Shown in pieces: positions 35,821 to 45,436 of a DNA stretch of 64,000 nt. The stretch lies in the NCBI RefSeq assembly GCF_036370855.1, contig NC_088132.1:61108841-61172840 (forward strand). Reading direction: 5' to 3'. The position numbers were made by a program, and so were the translations under genes. A model generated the notes under the pieces. That model did no database searches and had not been told where the DNA came from. It worked only from the letters and a program-made list of their open reading frames with translations. Source of the DNA: Dromaius novaehollandiae. Lineage: Eukaryota; Chordata; Aves; Casuariiformes; Dromaiidae. Position 1 is the stretch's first letter. Every line of letters starts with the position of its first letter.

Positions 35821-36245
35821 TAACAAAATACATGCTGCAGAAAGATCAGATAACCATACTCTGGATTTTTTCCCAGGTTCTTCCTTTGTCTACCAGTGTA
35901 TTGGGTTTAGTTATTCACTGCTGAAATCAATGAATACATTGCATTGATTATAGCTGGAACAAGTTTGAACACAATATTTGAGCAACTTGAAACTTTAATT
36001 TTATAATTTCTTGCACCTATTTAACTTGAAGTGTATATATGCATCTCAAGCTGTATGGAGCTCCTTGTTCAAGGTTAATGGTACTTCATTGTTTTTATAA
36101 GATCGTGACCTTGGACCATAGAAGTAGTAATGGTTAAATATTACTGTAAAATGTTGTGTAGTTATTATAGTTGCTTAACGTTTTCCACTATCGATCTGTT
36201 TTCATAGAAGGAATTTGCATTGACTCATTTTCTTTTGTTTTTCAG

Positions 36246-36529
36246 GGAAAGAAATGGAGAAAATTCACTAACTGCCAAGTCTAACGTCTTACAGATAACT
36301 TAAGGAATTTTACAAATGCTTATTTTTGCGTTGAGAAAATGACTGCTGATATAGAAGAAAGTATAGGTTGTTGGAAAAGAATACCTGTCAAAAAGTGGAA
36401 CGTCCAATAGTTAATTTGGGAGTAATATAAATGTACTTGTTATGGTGCGATTCTGGAGTGGAGTTAACTCTATAGCACACAGGTAGCCCTCCAAGGAGAA
36501 GAAAAAAAAGCTTTCAGTTTTTCTAAATT
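36246..36529 (+). promoter_or_regulatory. ADAMTS6: ADAMTS6 exon 2, 5'UTR part, with five upstream ORFs
   Basis: The exon starts after a CAG acceptor at 36243-36245. The leader has five ATG-initiated ORFs that all stop before or near the main start: 36254-36271 (5 codons; G at -3 and G at +4, a strong context), 36316-36342 (8 codons), 36339-36410 (23 codons; its ATG overlaps the previous stop as ATGA), 36431-36475 (14 codons) and 36442-36486 (14 codons, a different frame). An in-frame TAA at 36524-36526 lies just before the main ATG, confirming the start. Such a leader predicts strongly reduced or regulated translation through scanning and reinitiation. This is an inference. Confidence 0.8.
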
Positions 36530-36626
36530 ATGGAAGTTTTTTGGAAGACGTGGACATGGATTTTGAGCCTAGTCGTTGTTTCATCGGAATTTCACAGTGA
36601 CAGCAGGCTTTTGTATAGTTCTCAAG
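36530..36626 (+). CDS. ADAMTS6: ADAMTS6 coding exon 1 (gene exon 2): start codon and signal peptide
   Basis: ADAMTS6 is a secreted zinc metalloprotease of the ADAMTS family that acts in the extracellular matrix. This exon encodes residues 1-32 plus the first base of codon 33. The sequence begins [20 protein letters not shown], a typical signal peptide with a hydrophobic core (about residues 9-18), followed by [12 protein letters not shown]. It closely matches the vertebrate ADAMTS6 start as I recall it. The ATG has A at -3 and G at +4, and an in-frame stop sits 6 bases upstream. The donor is CAAG|GTAGGA, with GT at 36627-36628. Joining to 37405 restores the QEEF sequence expected of the family, which fixes the phase. 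Confidence 0.95.
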
Positions 36627-37404
36627 GTAGGAGTCTGACCTCTGTAGCTGCAAGAAGCATGGATTTTTGTGTTAAATGTGGGTAATGTTTTCTAAACCAT
36701 GTTTATATAATTGATAACATACAGGCTCTTAGTTCTGTCATGATTCATTATCATGTAAGCTTAATTATGGAGAATCTGATTGAATTGTTGTTTTAATTTC
36801 CGTCTACTTTTAGCTGTAAGAAAGCCTTGCAAATTAAATCCTGTAAAATGTTGTACTGGCTGATAGTTTCGAGACTTGCCAGAACCTCATTAACACTTTT
36901 TTTAAAAATTAGGAAGTAAGGATCTAATCTTACTTTGATCTATTAACATTTGTAGGTTTTTAATGGAATGAAGAGCTATTTACTTGTTTTTACAAAGTAA
37001 TACTTCTTGTCATTACTACTGTTTTTATTTTTGCAGGTGGATCTAATAGCTTTTGGCTTTGAATGGTATCACTGGGAAGAATACGTCCTTCTTAGGTAGA
37101 ATTTAGCCCCAAATGTTTGCATATTTTGGGTATACAGGAAAAGATACGTAGTTTAAAACTTTGGTATTTCCAGTGACATCAAATTAATAGGAAACCAAAC
37201 ACATTTTGTTGACTTAGAAAGAAAGTATATCTTACTTACTAAAGTTCTGCATCTTAAATTTACCTGAAAACGACTTTCACTCATGAGGGTGATGAGATTT
37301 AGCCAAATATGGTTAATGTTTATACTACTACTTGTTGTTTCCTGTTATATTTTCTTCTCTTTTTATGCCCACTCCCTGGACTGTCTTACCTTGTGATTAC
37401 AAAG
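36627..37404 (+). other. ADAMTS6: ADAMTS6 intron between coding exons 1 and 2
   Basis: A short intron of 778 bases, GT-AG. The acceptor reads TTACAAAG|AGGAAT. A second AG follows immediately but would shift the frame. An in-frame ATG at 37365 lies in the intron and could only matter if an alternative first exon started here, for which there is no evidence. Confidence 0.9.
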
Positions 37405-37769
37405 AGGAATTCCTGTCTTACCTTGAACACTACCAGCTAACAATCCCAATAAGGGTTGATCAGAATGGAGCCTTCCTCAGCTTTACTGTGAAAAATGCTA
37501 AACCCTCAAGGAGGAGGAGGAGCACAGACCCTTATGATCAAGAACTGGCAGCATCTAAATTATTTTTTAAACTTTCTGCCTATGGCAAGCACTTTCATTT
37601 AAACCTGACTCTCAACACAGATTTGGTATCCAGACATTTTACAGTAGAATACTGGGGGAAAGATGGACCTCAATGGAAGCACGATTTTTTAGACCACTGT
37701 CATTACACAGGATATTTGCAAGACCAACATAGTACAACTAAAGTGGCCTTAAGCAACTGCAATGGTCTG
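37405..37769 (+). CDS. ADAMTS6: ADAMTS6 coding exon 2: N-terminal prodomain
   Basis: 365 bases encoding residues 33-154 of the Pep_M12B-type prodomain. Seen in order: [30 protein letters not shown], a basic motif RRRRS at residues 68-72, [48 protein letters not shown] and [12 protein letters not shown]. The HFHLNLTLN segment has an N-glycosylation sequon (NLT). The RRRR run is a possible extra proprotein-convertase site, also present in human ADAMTS6 as I recall it. The exon ends in phase 0 at CTG|GTAAGT, an excellent donor. The open frame extends upstream into the intron, but homology and the splice site set the boundary. The prodomain keeps the enzyme latent and helps secretion. Confidence 0.96.
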
Positions 37770-39527
37770 GTAAGTGCATTTACATGTTCTGGTATAATAG
37801 TGTGCTTGTCCCTTTTAAAATAGAGAAGAACTTAATTGGCTTATCTTTCAGTCTTTTGAATTCCTACAAGAAGCAAGAAGACAGGAAGGTGCAAAAAAAA
37901 AACCAAACCCCAAACAGACCTGGGTCCTGGGGGAAAAGTAGTCATCATTTTCTTAAGCTTATTTGTAAGTACGAAGACCCAATTTTGTAGTTCTTCAGCA
38001 GGCAATATTTTCAGTGTTTACAGTGTCTGCTTTAGGGCTGCAAGATTAGGTCTGTGGTGAGATTATTATAGATTATTAAAATTCTACACACTCAAGGGTA
38101 GGGGGAACACTGGATCCTGTAGGATGCTCAGTCTCTCCAGTGAGACACTGAACTGAACACTCGCTTGCCATCTCTGAGAATTTGGGTATAGAAAATTTGA
38201 GTAAATAACAGAGGAGAGGAATTGCTTGTTGTAGAAATAGTAATTCCTATAAATCCAAAGAGGAAAGAGGAAAGCAGATCCTTTGCATGTGTCAGCATCA
38301 GAAAGTAACTGTTTATATGTTTTTAGAATTTTTTTGTTTACAAATCAAACAGTTGTATTTAAACTAAAAGTAGGATTAGAAATTCTCATCTCTACTTTTT
38401 TTTTTAATGAACTCTTCTCTTACTGTTGATCTCTTGATCACATAGCAGTAATACTTCAATGGGAAAAAGCTACTTTTATTACAACGAAAATCTTAAAAAA
38501 CCACCCCCCAAACTATTGTGTTATAAAATACTGAAATAGAGGGGCATCATTAGGAAATAGTAAATCAAGAGTCTACTAATTACTGTAGTAAAAATATCTG
38601 TATATATTGTGGTTATTCATTCTGTTTTTGTTGTAGCAGAATGCCAGTCAGTCATCTTGTTAGGCGTAGACAGATCTAATTGCTAAAGGAAAGAAAAGAT
38701 TAAACAGAATTGCTGAAATACATCCTTTTTATCAGTGGAAGTGCTATAAAATAATGCATCTTAGGACATGATTGAAATCAAAAGCCTGCAGTTTCAGAGC
38801 TAGGTAGATTGCAGTACACCCAGCTGTTTGCGACATCCCTGATAAAGTCTAGGTTAACACTTTGAGTAGTCTTGATAAAGAATTTAATTAGGATTTCCAG
38901 GGGTAAATGAACATCCCTAAAGAAACCAAGTTAAGATGGAGCTCTCTGAATGTAGTATCACAGTTAATGCAGGCTTGCAGCTGCCTTGTCTTAATTTAAT
39001 ACAATTTTAACTTCAGTTTTACAGTTCTCCTGTAAGAACATTTTTTTCACTGCTTATTGTGCCTAACAGCACGAGGTGGCTATTAACACCCCTGTTCTGT
39101 GTTTTCTTTCTGTCCACATTCTCATTCTTCTACTGCAGCAAAGCCTTCTATTGTTTTGTGGTTCCAGGTGTTAGTGCATTAACATAGTGTTTGTAAGTTA
39201 ACTTTAGTTTGTAATGCTTCACAAGTTGTCATCTTCAGAGTTTTTAGCCATTAAACATTTCTTCCAGGTATTCCCGCTCTGCATAAGGCAGTCTTGGGTG
39301 CCTGGGCACACCGTGACTGGGACTCTGGAGATCTTTTCCATGGTCATGCTTCTTACCTGGGACTGCATGTGTCAGGCGCCCACTGTCTCTCCTAGAAAGA
39401 CCAAGTCTGAAGCATGTGAGGCTCCCATCATGCTCCAGAAGCAGCAGTGGGGTGACACAAGACTCTCTCTTGCTTCTTCAGTGAGACAGGGACCCTTTAA
39501 AGAGCTGCAGTGGTGGGCTGGACTCAA

Positions 39528-39565
39528 GAAGCTCCTCTGCCGCGCAGAAGCTCCTCTGCCACGCA
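39528..39565. repeat. Two-copy tandem duplication, 19 bp unit
   Basis: GAAGCTCCTCTGCCGCGCA is followed directly by the same unit with one difference (A for G at position 15). It is GC-rich compared with the surrounding intron. Confidence 0.9.
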
Positions 39566-42500
39566 GTGTTGGCAGGGCCTTCCAGAGAACTGAGTATGGG
39601 AGTTATTACTCCATTCAGATAAATCCGCCACAGAGTTACTTCTAAAATGATGATTCCTACTGAGAAGCATTTGGTTATACAGCTGCTTGTTAGAACATGC
39701 TTAATAAAGTAATTGGCAGTGAATATTAAAAACACGATTGTTTGTTTTAGAATTGATGATAATTCAGCATATCATAGATTCATGCTTAGGGCATTTGTTC
39801 TGTTTTTTCCAGTCTCCTTGTTGGTCTGTGAGAGATTGCCAGTTTTATTCTACATAGTCCTTGATCCGCCTCTGTCCAAAGCCTCTGGTTTTAAGGTTTC
39901 AATAATTCTAAAACAAGTAATAGCACTGAGTGGTACTTCCTCCATTTTGGCTCGCTTTATAATTAGAAACTTAAGCCTTCCATTTATGCCAATCATCCTG
40001 TTAGGTTTCAGTATTGTCAGATGAGTCAAATTTCCTCCCTTATCAATGTTTTGAGTTCCTCTGTTTAGTTATTCAGGGTGGGTGAGTGAGACTGTGGTTT
40101 AATTAATGTAGATTGTATGAGTCTGAAGAACATTTGTAGTATCTGAGATGAGTTTTAATGCAAATAGGGTTTTCAGTTTCATTATGATAAATTAGCATCA
40201 ATCAGTTCATTTCCCTCTCACTATTTCCAGTTTCAGCCTCTCCCTCCATATTCTTTTTACCTAGTGCTCCAGAACTACAGGCTACTAACTTACTGAGTCT
40301 CATTCTTGTACTTTCCATCTGCTGGGCCCCAATTATTCTATAAATTATCTGAAATTGTAAGAAGTGCTCTATAATCCAGTGAACAGTCATGTGAGGGAGT
40401 TGAAGATCTTGTCCAGGAAGCTTTTTAGCTTCCAAACTCGTATTTACTTCAATGGATGTTCCATTTGTGGATGGATTGCAGGTTTGGCCTTCTCATGGAA
40501 AAGCCTGCAAAGAGCAGTATTTTGGGGCCTTTAGATGTTGGGTGCAAGGCAACAAGGCTGAGGCAGAAGTAGTTGAAGTGCTGAGGCATTGTCTAAGCTG
40601 GGTACGTCATACTGAAGCAAAGAAGAAAAGAAAGTGGCAGGCTGGCAAAAGAGTGCATTTCATCTTATGGAGAGAGGTTTGTCTAATTAGGAGTGGAACA
40701 AGTCTTAAAGATGAAAAGTTTTGGAGCTGTTGGTAGTGGAATAAAGCAGAAATCAAACTTTTCCTGTTCTTATCTACCTCCACCCCCTTCCAGGTGTCAA
40801 AACTCTTATTGAATTCTCAAGCAAGTTTTCCACTGTAGCAGATTTTCTCATTTTGAGCTGCAAAGCCCAGTAGCAGGAAATATTTTTAAAATTTATAGAA
40901 AGTGATGTATTATTAGGAAAGTGATTTGGGGGTTAAATCTCATTTTGAGACTACTGTGGCTCCAAGGAAATGTTTAACGTAAAAGGCCAAGTATTTCCAT
41001 GGCATGTAAGGTTCCATGTACTGTGCTGGGTAGCACAGATGTCTCCGTCCAAACAGAAGTGGTTAAGAAACCCCAAGAAGTAGGTTGTAGCTAAAAGAAT
41101 GACCTTTACATGTCATTCTTTAGTTAAAGGAAGAGTTATTTTGCCAGAAGACTTCATGTTCTTTTCATATATTCATAAATTTATAGTTTTATAAATTGTT
41201 CATAACCTTCTTAAATTAGCTAATTTGAAAGTTGATTATACCTTAAAGAAAGCATCTACTTTTGTAGACTGTAGATTGCATATAATGTGATATTTTGGGT
41301 AATACTTTTAAATCATAGGCAAAATAATTTATAGTTTATAAAATTTGGAAAGATCAGAAGTGGTATCAAAGGCTGATCTAGTATTCTGGTTTTTTTCTGG
41401 AGTTCTCTTTGATACTAATATGTATTTGCAGTATGGACTTAGTATTCAGAAAATCATGTATAAGCTCTTCCTAGTTTTAAAGTGTTTAACTAGATTCCGT
41501 GATGTACTGGTCCAGTCCAGATCACTTTTTTCATCCTTGAGAATACACTAAGCTAATACAACCTGTTTCATCAGTCATAAAACTGCACAGAAGCAGAGAA
41601 CCAGCTGTAGTGATACTGAACAGCACTGACAGATTTTCAGAAGTTTCCATGACTATTATTTTGTATTAAAAATAGATAAAGCATAATGTCTAGAAAGGTG
41701 CAAAGCAGGGAGGAACTTTGGAAAGCAGCAGTACTGTGTGGAAAAGGCACTTACTTGTCCTCTGTAATTCAGTTTGATTCTGTAACTGAGGGATGTCTGA
41801 AGTATGGTGAGGCCTAGCTAGACAGCCTGACACAAAAAAGATTGCTTTTCACAAATTCAGGGGAACTCCATGTGGATTCACAGATTTGTCTGAGCATGTC
41901 AAGCTGCTGGATCCAGACCTTATATATGTTAGCAGGAGTTGGCAATCTGTAGTGGGATTGGATAATACAGGACCTCAAACAATCTGCTTTAGATAACAAT
42001 CTTCGGAATGTTGCTTGTAGTAACGTATTTGGGACATTCAGCTTATTTCTTAAATTCATGATATTTTTATCAAAACCTTTTGCTGATCATTCTTGTGTCT
42101 TAATGATATCCCTCATGCTTTGGAGCAGATGTTTAATTTACAAACTTAAAGTTCAACTGTAAAAGCAAAGCAGAAAGAAAAAACCATTTAATTCCTTTAA
42201 ATACTTTAAAATGCATAATTTCAATCTCTCTTTTTGAACTGAAACTTAATTTTGGCCAAATAGTAAATGATTTAGAATGCTAATTTGCATGTAATTGTGT
42301 AGTTCTTCCTATTAACCAGGCGCTGCTGAATACGTATACAATGGAAACATCTCTAATCCCATGAATCTTGTAAACTCAGAATAAATGCTGTTTTTCATTG
42401 GGGTATTGCCTATATACAGGATTTAGAGTGCTTTTAAAAAAATTCATTCACTTTGGTTCAACAAGATCATTTGCACCAGTTTAACATTGGAAGAACAGTC

Positions 42501-43856
42501 TTGTTCGCAAGCTAATTTAATACCTCCTATTTAAAATGGTATACATATGCAAGGCTTATAGACAGGGCAAGTGACTTTCCACTGTTTGCCAAATCACTCA
42601 GCTAGCTATAGAAACCGATCGTGCTCATATCCTGACTACCTGGTGGCAGGTGTAAGTTAAAACTTATCTGCTGTTCCTTGACTAAGTGGTACTAAAATCT
42701 TTTTGTTAAACCCCCGTACTGTTTGAGTAGATGAGATCAGATATTAACTAGGTATAGAAAAAATTTGGTGAAAATTTCCTGGCTGCCTTTACTGGTAGTA
42801 CCTGAATGAGCTGTGGTAGTAGTTTGCAGATAGTCATGGTAGTTTTTGTTTCTCTTGCACACAATTTATTTAGAGAATTAATGTTGCAATTAAGTGTTGT
42901 TTGTGGCATCTGAATTGACTTGCTCCCACTGAGGTCACCACCTCTTAGAACTGTTAATTTCAGTATTTGATAGAATTCACTCAATTGTGCTTAGACTTGG
43001 TAGCCTGGCTGGACTTGAGTGCAGATGTGAAGAGTGTGCCCTGGAGTAATCAGATCTAGGTTAAGGCCTCTCTGTTGCAGAGACAGGGCCGCAGTACGGA
43101 TGGTACTTCTGTCTTCTCAGACTTGGCAAAAAGCAGATGGTGTTGGCCAGAACTACTCTGCAGGACTCTTTTCCTCTGGGAACATTATACCAGAGCTTAT
43201 AATGGACCAGGATTCGCTTGAACCCAGATGTCTGACATCTAGACTGGATGCAATCCAGACTGTCACGGTTCTTTCTACACATCTGGCAAATCTAGTTGTA
43301 GTTTGATTTATACTTTCAGGACTGTTCAAGCAGCAGTGTACCAGTAAGTGATTTATTTTTAGTGACTTCTTAGCTTCCAAGTAACAAGAAGGCATTGTGA
43401 GAGAAATTTTGTACCTACATCGTCCAAGTGAATGTAGACCTTGATGTTGTTTTCTTTAGTAAATAATTGAGTTCATAATGGAAAAATACTACTGAAGAGG
43501 AACATTAATTGTTACGGTCACTATGTAAGAAATGTGTACATGAAAAATGAAGTGTGTTCATACATACATTTTCAAAATATATAGTAGGGGTATATTTAGA
43601 AAACAGCTTTATTCCTGAAGTGTTATACAGGATTTTTTTATTTTATAGGTTGTATGTTGTTATTGAAATCCTGTTGTTTTGGGAGAACAGTGGACAGTTG
43701 GTACGTAGAGCAGCAGTAGGAGGAGAGTCTTGACCAGGAGTGCGATGGCAGGCCCTAATCTTCTAAACAGCTTTGGGTTATTTAAAGCAGATATGGACCA
43801 AGTGCTCTACAGTTACTTATATCTTAGAGGTCTCATTGGAGAAATACAACCCATTT

Positions 43857-43873
43857 AAAAAAAAAAAAAAAAG
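43857..43873. repeat. Poly-A tract (17 A)
   Basis: Homopolymer A run in an intron. No retroposed gene body is recognisable upstream. Confidence 0.9.
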
Positions 43874-45267
43874 ACCCTTGCATAAAACTTGCTTTACAGA
43901 TAAAAAGCAGCAGGATTAGAAATATACAGCTGTATTAGCTGCTGCTTTAAGAGGGTAATCTTTACAACCTTTAGGAAGTACCTTGAGATGGGCTTTCTGC
44001 ACACATCACTGATTGCAGAGCTTAAATAACATATATACTAATTCTTGAAGATGTGTGTGTTGAGAATGAGATGCTGAATAGTCTTAAATCCTCTTTAATA
44101 ATTGGATTAAATAATGATGAATTCACCATTAAGAATACTTTCTTCTTTTGTTACCTTGAACAGTCTTTATAGTGGCTTTAATGGGATCTAGATCAGTTTG
44201 TGAGTCATCAACTCAGGATGTGAATGCAGAATTTCCAGCTTCCCAGTCTCCTAACTGATCAGTATCTCTTTCTCATAGTGTAGAAAGATTATATGTTCAG
44301 AAATTTCTTGATACAGATACCAGAATTTATAAGTTAGCAAATGTAGGTTTTGGAGTCTGTCAGGGCTGTTCCCCAATATTTCTATACCTAAAAGGATCCC
44401 AAAGCTGGATTGTTCTTCTAAAGTTCAGTTTTAATTGCTGAAGATTCAGGAAATTGCATAGTTGGTCTGAAATCTCCCCTTTCTTCCATAAACCACTTCC
44501 TGTTTGGAAGAAGCTGAGTTCACAAATGTGAAATTATGAGATCTACCATTCTGCACTGCAGTATGAGGGGAAAAAATGTTCATTTGTTATGGGGAATGAG
44601 GTCTGGTATGTAGTTGGCAACAACTCTTATCTGCCAAAGGTCTGTGGTGAGACCTTTTAAGGAATAAATGTTTTGTAGATAGTGTAGCTTAAGTTAATAC
44701 TAATAATTTGATTTTAATAACTCTAGTTCAGTTTTGGAATTCAGCATCTGGATGTAGAACACTGAATGTTTTCCCTGACTAATATTTTCTAAAATAAATC
44801 TTTTATGTAGTTTTCCAGCATGCAGTATGCAGCATTAAGGATCTACTAGTATGCTATCACAGAGGCATATGGGGCTCACGCTTTGAATGAGGCCATTTTG
44901 GCTTGGCATCACTTTTAATGGATATGAATCATGTAGTTTTGGAACATCTCTGTGAGCAGATTGTTTGTCATATACCAGGAATATCTCTTGCTCTCTTACC
45001 ACATCCACCAAAGATGGTGGGAAAGAACTCCAGAAGCAGGGCAATATTTTTTTATTTTTCTCTTACTGTGTTGCATATAGGGAATTGCTCCTACTCCCAC
45101 TGAAGTCAGTGGAGGAGAGCTGGCTCATACACTGTTTTCTCTGGTGGTGTATTGTGGAATTCTTCACAGAAATAAATGATAGTCAAATGTTACTGTAAAT
45201 TAAACTTACTAGAGTCTTATATTTTGTCTTTTGAAGTTTTTATTTTCTTTGTTTTTTCCCCCTTAAG

Positions 45268-45436
45268 CATGGAGTTATTGCTACAGAAGATGAAGATTAT
45301 TTTATAGAGCCTTTGAGGAATGTAACAAAAAATTCCAGTAACTTCAGTTATGAAAATGGTCATCCTCACGTTATTTACAAAAAGTCTACCATGCGCCAGC
45401 AGCATCTCTATGATCATGGTCGCTGTGGAGTCTCAG
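45268..45436 (+). CDS. ADAMTS6: ADAMTS6 coding exon 3: C-terminal prodomain with cysteine switch
   Basis: 169 bases encoding residues 155-210 plus one base of codon 211. The sequence begins [16 protein letters not shown], includes [12 protein letters not shown] and ends [11 protein letters not shown]. The cysteine in RCGVS (about C207) is the expected cysteine-switch residue that coordinates the catalytic zinc in the latent enzyme. Sequons NVT, NSS and NFS lie close together (N172, N176, N179). The acceptor is 'cccccttaag|CAT'. The donor is TCAG|GTAAAA. Comparison with the human protein as recalled shows very high similarity except around the sequon cluster. Confidence 0.96.

Larger units (their letters stand above)
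31148..36245 (+). other. ADAMTS6: ADAMTS6 intron 1 (assumed)
   Basis: Sequence between the candidate first exon and exon 2. It includes a possible alternative first-exon donor after 31787, homopolymer T runs near 32050-32069 and 32292-32310, a second CpG island (32760-33290) and a CR1 fragment. It ends in a good acceptor, 'ttttgtttttcag'. No other coding exon was recognised. Confidence 0.6.
37770..45267 (+). other. ADAMTS6: ADAMTS6 intron between coding exons 2 and 3
   Basis: About 7.5 kb, GT-AG, AT-rich. It holds a 19-bp tandem duplication (39528-39565), a 17-base A run (43857-43873) and a possible ancient repeat core near 45090. The acceptor is preceded by a strong T/C tract, 'gttttttcccccttaag'. 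Short open frames here have no recognisable homology. Confidence 0.9.

Noticed and set aside
37332..37404. Upstream extension of the ADAMTS6 prodomain exon, including an in-frame ATG at 37365
   Set aside because: It is the 3' end of the intron. The splice junction from 36626 to 37405 gives the family sequence, and the extension has no signal peptide match.
43857..43873. Poly-A run as the tail of a processed pseudogene
   Set aside because: The preceding sequence shows no recognisable gene or element and I see no target-site duplication.
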